64,000 bases of DNA from positions 868,001-932,000 of the forward strand of contig NZ_QBUG01000001.1 of the NCBI RefSeq assembly GCF_003058225.1. Direction: 5' to 3'. Position numbers and translations under genes: made by a program. The DNA comes from Promicromonospora sp. AC04 (GTDB lineage Bacteria; Actinomycetota; Actinomycetes; Actinomycetales; Cellulomonadaceae). This document shows positions 53,708 to 62,361 of the stretch, in pieces. How positions within the stretch are numbered: position 1 is the first letter of the stretch; each line of letters opens with the position of its first letter. The notes below the pieces were generated by a model that saw only the letters and a list, made by a program, of their open reading frames with translations, was not told where the DNA came from and searched no databases.

Positions 53708-54540
53708 AGTGCTGCCCTCAACGTGTTCGACATCAGCATCGCGATAGTCATCGGGCCGACGCCGCCCGGGACCGGGGTGATCGCTTTGGCCAGGCCTTCA
53801 ACCTCGTGAGCCCGTACGTCACCGGTCAGACCGGTCGATGTCCGGTGGATCCCGACGTCGACGACCACCGCGCCGGGCTTGACGTGCTCAAGGCCTATGA
53901 GTCCCCTGGCGCCGGTCGCGACGACAAGGATGTCGGCCTCTCGGGTGGCGGAGATCAGGTCCCGGGTCTCCTTGTGCGCCACGGTCACCGTCGCGTCACG
54001 GTTCAGGAGCATCTGTCCCATCGGACGCCCCACGAGGTCGGACCGTCCCACGACGCAGGCCTTGGCACCCTCGATGGTGATGCCCTCGGAGTCGAGGATC
54101 TCGATCACACCTGACGGCGTGCACGGACGCAATCCCGGCCGGTCCCGTGCGAGCAGGCCGGCGCTCTCGGTCGTGAGGCCGTCGACGTCCTTCTCGGGCG
54201 GGATCCGGTTGATGAGGGGCCCGGCCTCGAGCCCTGGCGGGAGCGGCAGCTGCAGCAGGATCCCGGCTACCTGGGGATCTGCAGCCAGCCGGTCGATCAC
54301 CGTCTCCAGCTCGCGTTGGCTGACGGTGGCCGGGAGCTCGACGTGCAGGTCCCGCATCCCGGCCTGGACCACGGCGCGCCTCTTCGACGCGACATAGACG
54401 GCGCTGGCGGGATCGTCTCCGACGAGGATGGTCGCCAGTCCGGGGGCTCGCTCCGGGTCCGGCCAGCAACGGGCCGCCTCGACGGCCACCTCTGCCCGGA
54501 CCCGAGCGGCAATCGCTCGCCCGTCGATCTTGTGCGTCAT
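53692..54540 (-). CDS. folD: Methylene-THF dehydrogenase/cyclohydrolase
   Basis: 282 residues. Bifunctional: 5,10-methylene-THF to methenyl-THF (NADP) to 10-formyl-THF. Motifs: VGDDPASAVYVASKRRAVVQ (with the catalytic Tyr-x3-Lys), LLQLPLPPGLEAGPLINRIP, DVDGLTTESAGLL, VVGRSDLVGRPMGQMLLNRD, and PVPGGVGPMTIAMLMSNTL. In the operon it is the step between metF and purU. It starts 18 bases after the purU stop. Confidence 0.94.
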   Translation of the reverse strand: MTHKIDGRAIAARVRAEVAVEAARCWPDPERAPGLATILVGDDPASAVYVASKRRAVVQAGMRDLHVELPATVSQRELETVIDRLAADPQVAGILLQLPLPPGLEAGPLINRIPPEKDVDGLTTESAGLLARDRPGLRPCTPSGVIEILDSEGITIEGAKACVVGRSDLVGRPMGQMLLNRDATVTVAHKETRDLISATREADILVVATGARGLIGLEHVKPGAVVVDVGIHRTSTGLTGDVRAHEVEGLAKAITPVPGGVGPMTIAMLMSNTLRAALWSRA

Positions 54541-54558
54541 GCCTTCGCTCGCCTCCGG

Positions 54559-55464
54559 TCAGCCGAACACTATGGTGTGGTTCTCGTGGCGGATCACCCG
54601 GTCCTCGCTGTGCCAGGCGACGGCGCGGGAGAGCACCGCGCGCTCGACGTCCGCCCCTCGGCGCTGCAGGTCGGCGGCGGTGTCAGCGTGGGTGACCCGG
54701 ACCACGTCCTGCTCGATGATCGGCCCCTGGTCGAGGTCCTCGGTCACGTAGTGCGCCGTCGCCCCGATCAGCTTCACCCCGCGCTGCTTGGCCTTGGTAT
54801 ACGGTCCTGCGCCGATGAATGCGGGGAGGAAGGAGTGATGGATGTTGATGATCGGCACACCGACCTTCGAGATGAAGTCGCCCGTGAGGATCTGCATGTA
54901 ACGGGCGAGCACCACGAAGTCGACATTGCCCTCCAGGAGCCGCAGGTGCTCCGCTTCCGCCGCCGACTTGTCCGCGCCGGACGACGGCACGTGGAAGAAG
55001 GGAATCCCGAACGAGCGCACTTCCTCCGCGGTGTCGGTGTGGTTGGAGACCACCATCGCCACCGTCACAGGAAGCTCACCCCGTCGATGCCGCCACAACA
55101 GGTCGAGCAGGCAGTGGTCGGACTTCGAGGCGAAGATGGCGACCCGCTTGGGCACTGCCATGTCGCGCAGCGTGAAGTCGAGGTCGAAGCCCTTGCCGAG
55201 CACCTTGGTGAGGTCCGCGTCGACCCTGGGCAGGGCGATCGGCAGGTCGTCGAGCTGGAAGACGGTGCGCTGGAAGAACGCGCCACCCTGCGGGTCGTCG
55301 GAGTACTGGTCCAGGGAGACGATGTTCGCGCCGTGCTTTCCCAGCACTGATGTGACGGCAGCGACGATGCCGGTCCGGTCCTGACCCTTGATGATCAGCG
55401 ACGCCAGGTTCTGAGCCGCAGGGTTGCTACGAGCCTGTCGGGGTGCCTCCTGCACGAGCGTCAT
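54559..55464 (-). CDS. purU: Formyltetrahydrofolate deformylase
   Basis: 301 residues. It releases formate from 10-formyl-THF and regenerates THF. N-terminal ACT domain (ASLIIKGQDRTGIVAAVTSV); formyltransferase-fold domain with VLARYMQILTGDFI, NIHHSFLPAFIGAGPYTKAK and GATAHYVTEDLDQGPIIEQD, holding the Asn-His-Asp catalytic set. Its ATG overlaps the metF stop by four bases (ATGA). In a C1-removal route it is the exit step. Confidence 0.94.
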   Translation of the reverse strand: MTLVQEAPRQARSNPAAQNLASLIIKGQDRTGIVAAVTSVLGKHGANIVSLDQYSDDPQGGAFFQRTVFQLDDLPIALPRVDADLTKVLGKGFDLDFTLRDMAVPKRVAIFASKSDHCLLDLLWRHRRGELPVTVAMVVSNHTDTAEEVRSFGIPFFHVPSSGADKSAAEAEHLRLLEGNVDFVVLARYMQILTGDFISKVGVPIINIHHSFLPAFIGAGPYTKAKQRGVKLIGATAHYVTEDLDQGPIIEQDVVRVTHADTAADLQRRGADVERAVLSRAVAWHSEDRVIRHENHTIVFG

Positions 55465-56330
55465 CGCTGCGCCTCCTTCTGGCGGTCCGTGATCCAGCTC
55501 GAGGTCGCGCCGAGGCCGCCGAACGTGTAGAAGTGCAGCTTGACCCCGCCGTGAAGCCCCGGGTCGAGTCGTTCGGCCAGCTCGCCGATGAACTTGTCAG
55601 GGCCCGCAGTACCCACCAGGTTCGTGATCGAGAACCCATACTTCTTGGCGATCCCAGCACTGGTGCCGATCCCGAAGCGGGAGGCGTACCGCACCAGCCG
55701 CCGAATGCCGGCAGGGCCGGGGACGCCGACCCGGATGGGCAGGGTGATACCGCGCCGACGGACTTCCTCGACCCAGGCGATGACCGGATCGACGTCGAAT
55801 CCGAACTGGGTGATGATCCCACCGGCGAGTCCCTGCTCGTGCAGAGCCGCGGCCTTGTCCGTCAGTGCCGCCCAGAGCTCCGCCTCGGAGATGTCCGGGT
55901 GCCCGTCCGGGTAGCCGGCGATGGATGCGCTGCGAACGCCGTAACGTTGAAGAACCCCGGAGGCGATCACCGAGAGCGCATCACCGTAGGGGCCGTGCGG
56001 GGTGGCCGGATCGCCACCCACCGCGAAGACGTGGTCGACGGCGCCGTCCGCCTGGAGCGCGCCAAGGTACTCCTCGAGCATCGCCTCGGAGTCGAACCGA
56101 CGTGCCGAGATATGGGGAACGGGGACGAATCCCAGGTCACGCACAGTGCGGGCGGCCCGGATGCGGACGCGGAGGTCCTCGTTCTCCAGAAAGGTGACGT
56201 TGATCCTGGTGCCCTGCGGGATCGAAGTCCGTGCCTCGAGGAGGTGGGGCACGTCCTTGCCCGTCATCTCCAGGGAATGGTCGGTGAGCAGACCGCGCAC
56301 GTCGATCGACCTGGCCGTCGGGATGGACAT
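55461..56330 (-). CDS. metF: 5,10-Methylenetetrahydrofolate reductase family
   Basis: 289 residues, FAD-dependent barrel: PQGTRINVTFLENEDLRVRI, GFVPVPHISARRFDSEAMLE, DHVFAVGGDPATPHGPYGDA, GGIITQFGFDVDPVIAWVEE. MetF normally makes 5-methyl-THF; in O-demethylation clusters of Sphingobium the same family is used in the oxidative direction, from 5-methyl-THF to methylene-THF, which fits its place here just after a LigM-like gene. GGAGGT precedes the ATG at 56330. Confidence 0.9.
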   Translation of the reverse strand: MSIPTARSIDVRGLLTDHSLEMTGKDVPHLLEARTSIPQGTRINVTFLENEDLRVRIRAARTVRDLGFVPVPHISARRFDSEAMLEEYLGALQADGAVDHVFAVGGDPATPHGPYGDALSVIASGVLQRYGVRSASIAGYPDGHPDISEAELWAALTDKAAALHEQGLAGGIITQFGFDVDPVIAWVEEVRRRGITLPIRVGVPGPAGIRRLVRYASRFGIGTSAGIAKKYGFSITNLVGTAGPDKFIGELAERLDPGLHGGVKLHFYTFGGLGATSSWITDRQKEAQR

Positions 56331-56422
56331 GAGTACCTCCGGGTGTCTTGTGCCGCGAAATGGCCGCGAGTGCCCGCCACGGCGGCTCGGAGCCGCCGTG
56401 GTCGGACTCGCTCGAGGTGAGG

Positions 56423-57760
56423 TCAGGCGTCGTGTCGGTACTTGGTCCGGGCGACCTCGTCGAAGGGGCAGGGCTGCACGGAGGCGCGCAGGCGGGGGAA
56501 GCCGAGATCGGCGTCGGGCGCTGTACCCGCCCCGGGGTGCTGGCCCCACACGACTTCGACCTGGGTCCCCGGGCTCGCCACGGCTTTATCGACGAGGGTC
56601 AGGGCCAGCACGGTGCGCTCGGTGTCGAGCCAACCCGTCTGGAAGGTCATGCCAACCAGACCGGCGTCGGTCTCGACCCGGTTGCGCCAGTAGTTGTGGA
56701 CGAAGCCAGGGTCCTCGCCGAGCACACGGCGCACGTCGTCCCGGTCGAAGACGAGGGTGACCTTGGTCCGCGGAGCTTCCCGCTTCGCCACCTCGAGCGC
56801 CGGCTTCCCGATGAAGTCGTGGTTGAAGGAGATCGACCGCCCGTACCCGAGCTCGTACGGCGAGCAGTAGTAGTCCTCGATGTTCTTGGAGTAGAAGCTG
56901 CCCTGGAGCGGCTTCATCCCCTCGTAGGAGTACAGGGGGATGGAACGCCGGTAGTCCAGCAGGTCGGGGTCGGCGTAGATCGCAGGAGTGGGCGACGGGA
57001 TCCAGCCGCTGCCGAGGCTGGCGGTCGGGTAGGCCCAGGCGCCCTGGTGGAGGAGGCCGAGGGGCTCGCCCGCGTTCATCAGCGCTTCCTTGACAAGAGC
57101 GGCGTCGGCCCAGTCACCGACGAACTCGAAGCCGGGCTGACCGGCCATGCCGTGACGTAACGCGCGGAATCGACGTCCCCGCAGGCTCACCGGCGTCGAG
57201 TGGAAGAACTTCGTCTCCGGAAGCGGCCCGCCGAACGCACGCTCGATGAGGTCGGCCGCGAGCGGCCCTTGGATCTGGTAGCGGAACACCATGGGGTCGG
57301 CATCGGGCTTGCGGGCGGACGTCTCGCGGTTGCTCTCGAAGGCGACGTCGTAGCCGAGCTTCTTGGCGTGGTACATCACCCAGTTCTGGGCCGCCGGTAC
57401 GCCGCTCAGGACGTACCGCTCCTCGCTCTCCTTGAGCAGGATCCCGTCGGTGATGATGTTGCCGTCCTCGGCGACGGTCACGAACTGCTTGGCCTGGCCG
57501 ACGACGAACTTCTCATAGTTGTTCGCGCTGGTCGCCGCAAGCGCCTTGGTGGCGTCCGGCCCTTCGACCACCGTGTCCGACATGTGGTGTGACAGGTCGG
57601 CGATGGTCACCGAGTCGTACCAGGCATGCTGCTCGGTCTTCCAGCCGGCGTACTCCGGCTCTATCACCTCGGGCGTCCACGCCGGGGCATCCGGCTTCCA
57701 CAGGAGGGAGACCGCCGACCCTGCCCTCTGGATGCCGTCCTCAACACTGAGACCTGTCAT
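56423..57760 (-). CDS. THF-dependent O-demethylase, LigM-like (copy 1)
   Basis: 445 residues of the GcvT/DmdA fold. It resembles LigM, the vanillate/3-O-methylgallate demethylase that passes a methyl group to THF: EPEYAGWKTEQHAWYDSVTI, ADLSHHMSDTVVEGPDATKA, LSGVPAAQNWVMYHAKKLGY, FRALRHGMAGQPGFEFVGDW and GWIPSPTPAIY. It is too long for GcvT (about 370) and matches LigM-type length. metF, purU and folD directly downstream complete methyl oxidation. The true substrate (vanillate, syringate or another methoxy compound) is unknown. ATG at 57760 is preceded by GAGAGGA. The -10 box TACGTT and a palindromic operator lie upstream. Confidence 0.82.
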   Translation of the reverse strand: MTGLSVEDGIQRAGSAVSLLWKPDAPAWTPEVIEPEYAGWKTEQHAWYDSVTIADLSHHMSDTVVEGPDATKALAATSANNYEKFVVGQAKQFVTVAEDGNIITDGILLKESEERYVLSGVPAAQNWVMYHAKKLGYDVAFESNRETSARKPDADPMVFRYQIQGPLAADLIERAFGGPLPETKFFHSTPVSLRGRRFRALRHGMAGQPGFEFVGDWADAALVKEALMNAGEPLGLLHQGAWAYPTASLGSGWIPSPTPAIYADPDLLDYRRSIPLYSYEGMKPLQGSFYSKNIEDYYCSPYELGYGRSISFNHDFIGKPALEVAKREAPRTKVTLVFDRDDVRRVLGEDPGFVHNYWRNRVETDAGLVGMTFQTGWLDTERTVLALTLVDKAVASPGTQVEVVWGQHPGAGTAPDADLGFPRLRASVQPCPFDEVARTKYRHDA

Positions 57761-57802
57761 GGCAAAACGTCCTCTCGCTGGCGGCCACCTCTGCGTGGCC
57801 GC

Positions 57803-57818
57803 ACTAGATCGTCCTAGT
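57803..57818 (-). promoter_or_regulatory. Palindromic operator before demethylase copy 1
   Basis: ACTAG (57803-57807) and CTAGT (57814-57818) are inverted arms around 6 bases. On the minus strand a -10 box TACGTT (57819-57824) directly precedes it, so a bound repressor would cover the transcription start. Its first 10 bases recur before lacI at 51766. Confidence 0.55.
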
Positions 57819-57831
57819 AACGTAGCGGCGG

Positions 57832-57865
57832 GTGAGGGGAGGCGACAAGCGCCGCATCCCCTCAC
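57832..57865 (-). terminator. Hairpin after demethylase copy 2
   Basis: GTGAGGGG (57832-57839) pairs with CCCCTCAC (57858-57865), with GGCG/CGCC inside. It lies 44 bases past the copy-2 stop on the minus strand, separating the two demethylase transcripts. Confidence 0.6.
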
Positions 57866-57908
57866 GTCGTGCACTCATTGGTTGCGACGACGAGCGCGGC
57901 ACCTCAGG

Positions 57909-59237
57909 TCAGTCCTTGCGGTAGCCGGCGCGCGCGAACTCGTTGTACGGGCACGGCTGCACCGTCGCCCGGATCCGGGCGAACCCGAGGTCGGCGTCCG
58001 GCGCGGTGTCGCCACCCGGGTGGTTGCCCCAGACCACGGTCACCTCGGCGCCCGGCACGGCCACGTCCTGCGACACCAGAGCGAGGCTGAGCATCGTCCC
58101 GTACGGGTCGCTGAAGGCCGTGTACTCCGTGCTGCCCACCAGGTCGCCCGCAACCTCGACGCGCTGCTTCGCCAGGGTGTTCACGATTCCATGGTCCGCA
58201 CCCAGTGCCTTCTCGACATCGTTCTGGTCCATCACCAGCGTCACCTTGTGGCGGCGCTCGGCGTCCTTCAGTTCCAGCAGCGCCTCACGACCCAGGAACT
58301 CGTGGTTGAAGGAGATCGACCGGCCGTAGTCGATCTCGTACGGCGTGACGTAGTAGTCGGCGATATCGGTGGAGTAGTAGCTCCCGTTGAGCGGCTGCAT
58401 GCCGTCCGGGGTGTGCAGGGGAAGCCACGACCGGTACTCCCGCTCGGCCTCGTCGTAGATCGCCGGCGTCGGTGCCGGCACCCAGCCCCCTTCGGCCTGA
58501 GCCGTCGGGTACGCCTGCGAACCGACACGCTCGAGCCCGAACTCCTCGCCGGCCTTCAGCAGCGCTTCCCGGACGGCCAGGTGGTCGGCGTGGTCGCCGA
58601 TGAACTCGTAGCCGGGCTGGCCTGCCATGCCGTGGCGCAGCGCACGGAACGTCTTGCCCGCGAGCGTGACGTGCGAGGTATGGAAGAACTTGGTCTCCGG
58701 AAGCGGCCCCCCGAACGCCTTCTCGATCAGCTGCTGCGCGAGCGGCCCCTGGATCTGGTAGCGGAAGAACGGCGGGACATGGCTGGGGTCGCGCGAGCAG
58801 TCGGGGTCGCTGCTCAGCTCGACGTCGTACCCGCGCTGCTGGGCGTGGTAGGTGATCCAGTTCTGAGCGGTCGGGCGCCCCGTGAGGGTGTAGTCCAGCT
58901 CGCCGCGACGCAGCAGGATGCCGTCTCCCACAAGGAGGCCGCGCTCGTTGACCGCGACGAGCTGCTTGGCCTGGTCGATGGCGAAGTTCTGGTAGTTGTT
59001 CGCGCTCAGCTCGCCGAGCATGCGCGTCGCGTCGGGGCCGGTGATGAACGTGTCCCACATGTGGTACGACAGGTCCATGAGCGCGACGCCGTCCTGCCAC
59101 GCCGCCTGCTCCTTGCGCCAGCCCGAGTACTCGGGCTCCACGACCGGCGGGTTCCACGGCCGGGGGCTGTCGGTCCAGCGCAGGGCGACGGCAGAGCCCG
59201 CCCGGTCGATTCCGTCCTGGAGACTGGGTGATGCCAT
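57909..59237 (-). CDS. THF-dependent O-demethylase, LigM-like (copy 2)
   Basis: 442 residues, a paralogue of copy 1 along its whole length: EPEYSGWRKEQAAWQDGVAL, MDLSYHMWDTFITGPDATRM, LTGRPTAQNWITYHAQQRGY, FRALRHGMAGQPGYEFIGDH and GWVPAPTPAIYDEAER. Shared blocks AFGGPLPETKFFH, YQIQGPLA and YGRSISFNH show a duplication, while differences near the substrate side (for example SYHM for SHHM) suggest another substrate. It has its own promoter (TTGTTA-17-TAGCAT) overlapped by repeats next to a divergent marR, so it is controlled separately from copy 1. Confidence 0.82.
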   Translation of the reverse strand: MASPSLQDGIDRAGSAVALRWTDSPRPWNPPVVEPEYSGWRKEQAAWQDGVALMDLSYHMWDTFITGPDATRMLGELSANNYQNFAIDQAKQLVAVNERGLLVGDGILLRRGELDYTLTGRPTAQNWITYHAQQRGYDVELSSDPDCSRDPSHVPPFFRYQIQGPLAQQLIEKAFGGPLPETKFFHTSHVTLAGKTFRALRHGMAGQPGYEFIGDHADHLAVREALLKAGEEFGLERVGSQAYPTAQAEGGWVPAPTPAIYDEAEREYRSWLPLHTPDGMQPLNGSYYSTDIADYYVTPYEIDYGRSISFNHEFLGREALLELKDAERRHKVTLVMDQNDVEKALGADHGIVNTLAKQRVEVAGDLVGSTEYTAFSDPYGTMLSLALVSQDVAVPGAEVTVVWGNHPGGDTAPDADLGFARIRATVQPCPYNEFARAGYRKD

Positions 59238-59286
59238 GACGCTCGCTTCCTCTCGTTGCGCCCCCTGCCGGCGCGGATCGCCGTAG

Positions 59287-59314
59287 TTGACAGACGTATG
59301 CTAACTTGACAGAC
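59287..59314. promoter_or_regulatory. Direct repeats, candidate MarR operator
   Basis: TTGACAGAC occurs at 59287-59295 and 59306-59314, 19 bases apart. They overlap the demethylase copy 2 promoter in the 118-bp region divergent from marR; CAGACATCTG (59310-59319) also has CAGA/TCTG symmetry. Confidence 0.55.
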
Positions 59315-59326
59315 ATCTGATAACAA
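59298..59326 (-). promoter_or_regulatory. Promoter of demethylase copy 2
   Basis: On the minus strand -35 TTGTTA (59321-59326), a 17-base spacer and -10 TAGCAT (59298-59303). The start would fall near 59291, inside the first TTGACAGAC repeat, so a repressor there would block it. Confidence 0.5.
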
Positions 59327-59355
59327 CCCTTTGGCTCGACTCCTGGAGCACAACC

Positions 59356-59835
59356 TTGAACAGTGCCGCGACGGACTGGAACGACGAGTTCACCCACGTC
59401 CTCTGGCGGGCCCAGAACGCCGTGCACCGACGGGTGCAGGAGGCCCTGGACGAGCTCGGCGTCACCGCGACACAGCTCGGCCTGGCAGTTCACCTCGACC
59501 AGCTGGGACCGCTGTCCGCGGCCGATCTGTCGCGGGGCTTCCACATCGCCCCGCAGAGCGTGGGGACAGCGCTGAACAGGCTCGAGAAGCTGGGGTGGGT
59601 GCAGCGAGGCACCCACCCCGTCCACAAGCGCGTGCTGCTCTACGAGCTCACCGACACCGGCCTCAGGAGCACCGCGCGGGGTCGTCAGATCATGGCGACC
59701 GTCAACGGCGCGGTCACCTCGAGCCTCTCCGGCGCCGACGTCGAGACCCTCACCGGGCTGCTCAGCAGGGTCACCTCCGACATCGACGGCCCCGACGTCC
59801 CCGTCACACCGGCATGGCCTGTCCGTAGGGCTTGA
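59356..59835 (+). CDS. MarR-family regulator
   Basis: 159 residues. Winged helix: LGVTATQLGLAVHLDQLGPL, SAADLSRGFHIAPQSVGTAL, NRLEKLGWVQRGTHPVHKRV, then a dimerisation helix. MarR proteins commonly sense aromatic acids; the SYK-6 demethylase genes are controlled by a MarR protein (DesR), an instructive parallel. The start is TTG at 59356 with GGAG 8 bases before it. Divergent from demethylase copy 2. Confidence 0.87.
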   Translation: MNSAATDWNDEFTHVLWRAQNAVHRRVQEALDELGVTATQLGLAVHLDQLGPLSAADLSRGFHIAPQSVGTALNRLEKLGWVQRGTHPVHKRVLLYELTDTGLRSTARGRQIMATVNGAVTSSLSGADVETLTGLLSRVTSDIDGPDVPVTPAWPVRRA

Positions 59836-59837
59836 CC

Positions 59838-59860
59838 GGCCGGGCGTTACGAGCCCGGTC
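59838..59860. terminator. Short terminator between convergent genes
   Basis: GGCCGGGC (59838-59845) pairs with GCCCGGTC (59853-59860), one G-U pair, just after the marR stop and at the end of the metallo-hydrolase gene. Confidence 0.45.
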
Positions 59861-61019
59861 AGCGCACGCGGAACACCTCCAGGTCGTTGCCTACGCTCAC
59901 TCGTCCGTCGTACCCCTGCTGCGCCCATCGGTGCCACTTGCGCGGATCGAGCCGGCGCGGCTCGGCCATGTCTCCGACGTGGCTGAGGATCAGTCGCTCC
60001 ACCTCCGCACCCTGGGCGATCGATCCCACGCGCTGAACCTCCACATGGCCCTCCAGCAGGTGTTCGACGACGGCGGGCGGCCCGGACCAGCCCCTTACGT
60101 TGATCGCCTCGTGCACCAGCAGGTCGGAGCGCCTGGCCAGCCTGACCAGGTTGGAGCTGTACGTGGTGTCCCCGGAGAAGGTGACCGAACCGTGGTCGGT
60201 GTCGAAGCGGTAGGCGAAGGCGGGGAAGACCGGCCCGTGCGGTACCAGCACGGCGCTGACGCGCACGCGATCGTCCTCCATGACCACGAAGGGGTCCATC
60301 GTCGGCGCGGTGTGCTGATGGTCGGCCCCGACCTGCGGCATCTGGATCTCGTGGACGTCGGCCAGAGCCCGGGTCTCGCGGATCAGCGAGTCACGCATGA
60401 AGACGTTGGTGCTGTAGGCGAACGCTTCGCTGGACCGGTCGAAGAAGCCCACGAGCCCCGGGGTCGGGTCGTCAGGGTTGGTCGTCGGTGCCTGGCCGCC
60501 GCCGAACACCGGTGGGAGCCCGCCCGCGGGGCCCGGGCCGTACACCGGGACGGGTCCGGGTAGCGAGTCACCCTGAGCAGGTGCTTGGAAGCCGCCGAGC
60601 AGGAAGACCTGGAACAGGTCCGCGATGTGGTCCGTGTGGAGGTGAGTCACGAACGCGGCCCGCAGGTCGGCCCAGGCCAGGCCCGCCGACGTGTACTGGG
60701 TGACGGCGGCACGACCGGCGTCTACCAGGTAGGTCGCGCCGTCAACCACCACGGCCGACGAGATGCCCGCGCGGTCCGCGCTCACCGGCGGCCCGCCCTT
60801 GGTGCCCAGCAGCACCACGGAGAGACCTCGTTCGGAGGGCTGTGGACGGCGTGGCGGTGAGCTGCCGGCCGCGGCCCAGGCCGGCCGCGCGACTCCCGCG
60901 AGGCCCAAGCCGCCGGCCGCGGCCAGCAGGCTTCGTCGCGTCATGGCACGGGCCGGCCGGTTACCGGTCCCTGCGTCGTTCGACGCGGGCGACGAACAGC
61001 ACTGGTCGTCTGATTCCAT
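59859..61019 (-). CDS. Tat-exported metallo-beta-lactamase-fold hydrolase
   Basis: 386 residues. A twin-arginine signal (MTRRSLLAAAGGLGLAG, then Ala-rich with cleavage near AWAAAG) follows a 26-residue Cys/Ser-rich extension. The metal motif is VTHLHTDHIADLF, with FSGDTTYSS and LILSHVGDM. It resembles RNase Z/arylsulfatase-like hydrolases acting on esters; the substrate is unknown. ATG at 61019 is chosen because GGGAG stands 8 bases before it; ATG 61025 lies too close to that site. Last gene of the aldehyde dehydrogenase-pabA-pabB operon. Confidence 0.8.
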   Translation of the reverse strand: MESDDQCCSSPASNDAGTGNRPARAMTRRSLLAAAGGLGLAGVARPAWAAAGSSPPRRPQPSERGLSVVLLGTKGGPPVSADRAGISSAVVVDGATYLVDAGRAAVTQYTSAGLAWADLRAAFVTHLHTDHIADLFQVFLLGGFQAPAQGDSLPGPVPVYGPGPAGGLPPVFGGGQAPTTNPDDPTPGLVGFFDRSSEAFAYSTNVFMRDSLIRETRALADVHEIQMPQVGADHQHTAPTMDPFVVMEDDRVRVSAVLVPHGPVFPAFAYRFDTDHGSVTFSGDTTYSSNLVRLARRSDLLVHEAINVRGWSGPPAVVEHLLEGHVEVQRVGSIAQGAEVERLILSHVGDMAEPRRLDPRKWHRWAQQGYDGRVSVGNDLEVFRVR

Positions 61020-61033
61020 CTTCATATCTCCCG

Positions 61034-62359
61034 TCAGGAACTCGCGACATCCCAGGTGGGAAGTCGCCGGCCACGCAGCCGGTCGTCGATGGCCCGGCCA
61101 TCGCCGTCCGTCCGGTGGAGCACGTCGAGCAGCCGGGTCGCCTTCACCCGGGTCTCGGTCAGCTCGGACTCGACGTCGGAGTGCACAGTGATGCCGCCGC
61201 CCGTCCCGACGGACCAGCGGCCGGAGCCGTCGGTCACGAGGGACCGGATCACGACGCCCAGGTCGGCCTCACCGGACGCGGCGACCCGGCCGAACGCGCC
61301 CGAGTAGACCCCGCGCGGGGTGTCCTCCACCTCGTCGATCACCTGCATCGTGCGGAGCTTGGGCGCCCCCGTCATCGAGCCCGGAGGAAACAACGCACGG
61401 ATCGCGGCGACCGTCGACACGTCACCGCGCAGACGACCGCGCACCGTCGAGACCAGCTGGTGCACCGAGGCGTAGCTCTCGACCTCCATGAGGCGCGGCG
61501 TCGACACCGTCCCCGCCCGGCTGACCGTCCCGAGGTCGTTACGGATCAGGTCGACGATCATCAGGTTCTCGGCCCGGAAGCGAGGATCATCAGCCAGCTG
61601 GTCGCGCAGCCACAGGTCGTCCGAGGCGGTCGCCCCACGCGCTGTCGTGCCCTTGATCGGCCGGCTCTCGGCCCATCCGTGAGCATCGATGGTCACGAAC
61701 CGCTCCGGGCTCGAGCTCAGCACCCAGGCTCGCGCCCCGGCCACGTCGTGCTGGAGAAAACCGGCATACGGCGCTGGGTTGCGCCGACGCAGGGCGAGGT
61801 AGGTCTCGACTGCGGCGGAGTCGGCTTCGACTCCTACCCGATAGGTGAGGTTCACCTCGTAGGAGTTCCCCGCGTGCAGTTGCTCCCGCACCCTGGCGAA
61901 GGCCGTTCGGTACGCATCCTCTCGACCCGTCTCGAGCGGATGCGGAAGGACCGCTCCGGCTCCAGGAGGCTCAGCGGGCGGGTGCTCGAACCGCCTGACG
62001 TGACCCGCCCGCATCCAGACCGAGTCCGGAAGGTCGCCGCTCGGCCGCGCAGGCAGGTCAGACCGGGCGGCGTACCCGAGATAGCCGACCCACTCCACAT
62101 CGTCCGGACCGCACGCCAGCTCCTGGTCCAGCACCGTGAAGATGTCGGTGCCGACCGCTTCGACGGCGTCGCCGACATGCCGGCGCACCAGTCCGTCGGA
62201 TGCCGTGTACGACAGGGAGACGTCCTTGTCGGCCAGCCACCCGATATGGGAGGTGCGCCCCGACCAGTCCCGGCCGCCGGCTCCGTCGAGCCAGAAGCAA
62301 CGAGCGTGCGTGGCGGCAACCTCGCGAAAGTACGCGATCGCGGCCTCGTCGTCGCACAC
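61034..62359 (-). CDS. pabB: Aminodeoxychorismate synthase component I
   Basis: 441 residues. It makes 4-amino-4-deoxychorismate for pABA. Chorismate-binding motifs: AGNSYEVNLTYRVGVE, SSSPERFVTID, ESRPIKGTTARGATASD, ENLMIVDLIRNDLGTVSRAG and GSMTGAPKLRTMQVIDEVED. PIKGT favours PabB over anthranilate synthase. The start is GTG at 62359, 2 bases after the pabA stop. With folP it indicates local folate supply. Confidence 0.88.
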   Translation of the reverse strand: MCDDEAAIAYFREVAATHARCFWLDGAGGRDWSGRTSHIGWLADKDVSLSYTASDGLVRRHVGDAVEAVGTDIFTVLDQELACGPDDVEWVGYLGYAARSDLPARPSGDLPDSVWMRAGHVRRFEHPPAEPPGAGAVLPHPLETGREDAYRTAFARVREQLHAGNSYEVNLTYRVGVEADSAAVETYLALRRRNPAPYAGFLQHDVAGARAWVLSSSPERFVTIDAHGWAESRPIKGTTARGATASDDLWLRDQLADDPRFRAENLMIVDLIRNDLGTVSRAGTVSTPRLMEVESYASVHQLVSTVRGRLRGDVSTVAAIRALFPPGSMTGAPKLRTMQVIDEVEDTPRGVYSGAFGRVAASGEADLGVVIRSLVTDGSGRWSVGTGGGITVHSDVESELTETRVKATRLLDVLHRTDGDGRAIDDRLRGRRLPTWDVASS

Positions 62360-62361
62360 GG

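Noticed and set aside
56423-59237. Glycine cleavage T-protein (gcvT) pair
   Set aside because: Both proteins are about 70 residues longer than GcvT, resemble LigM-type sequences, and no gcvH or gcvP lies nearby.
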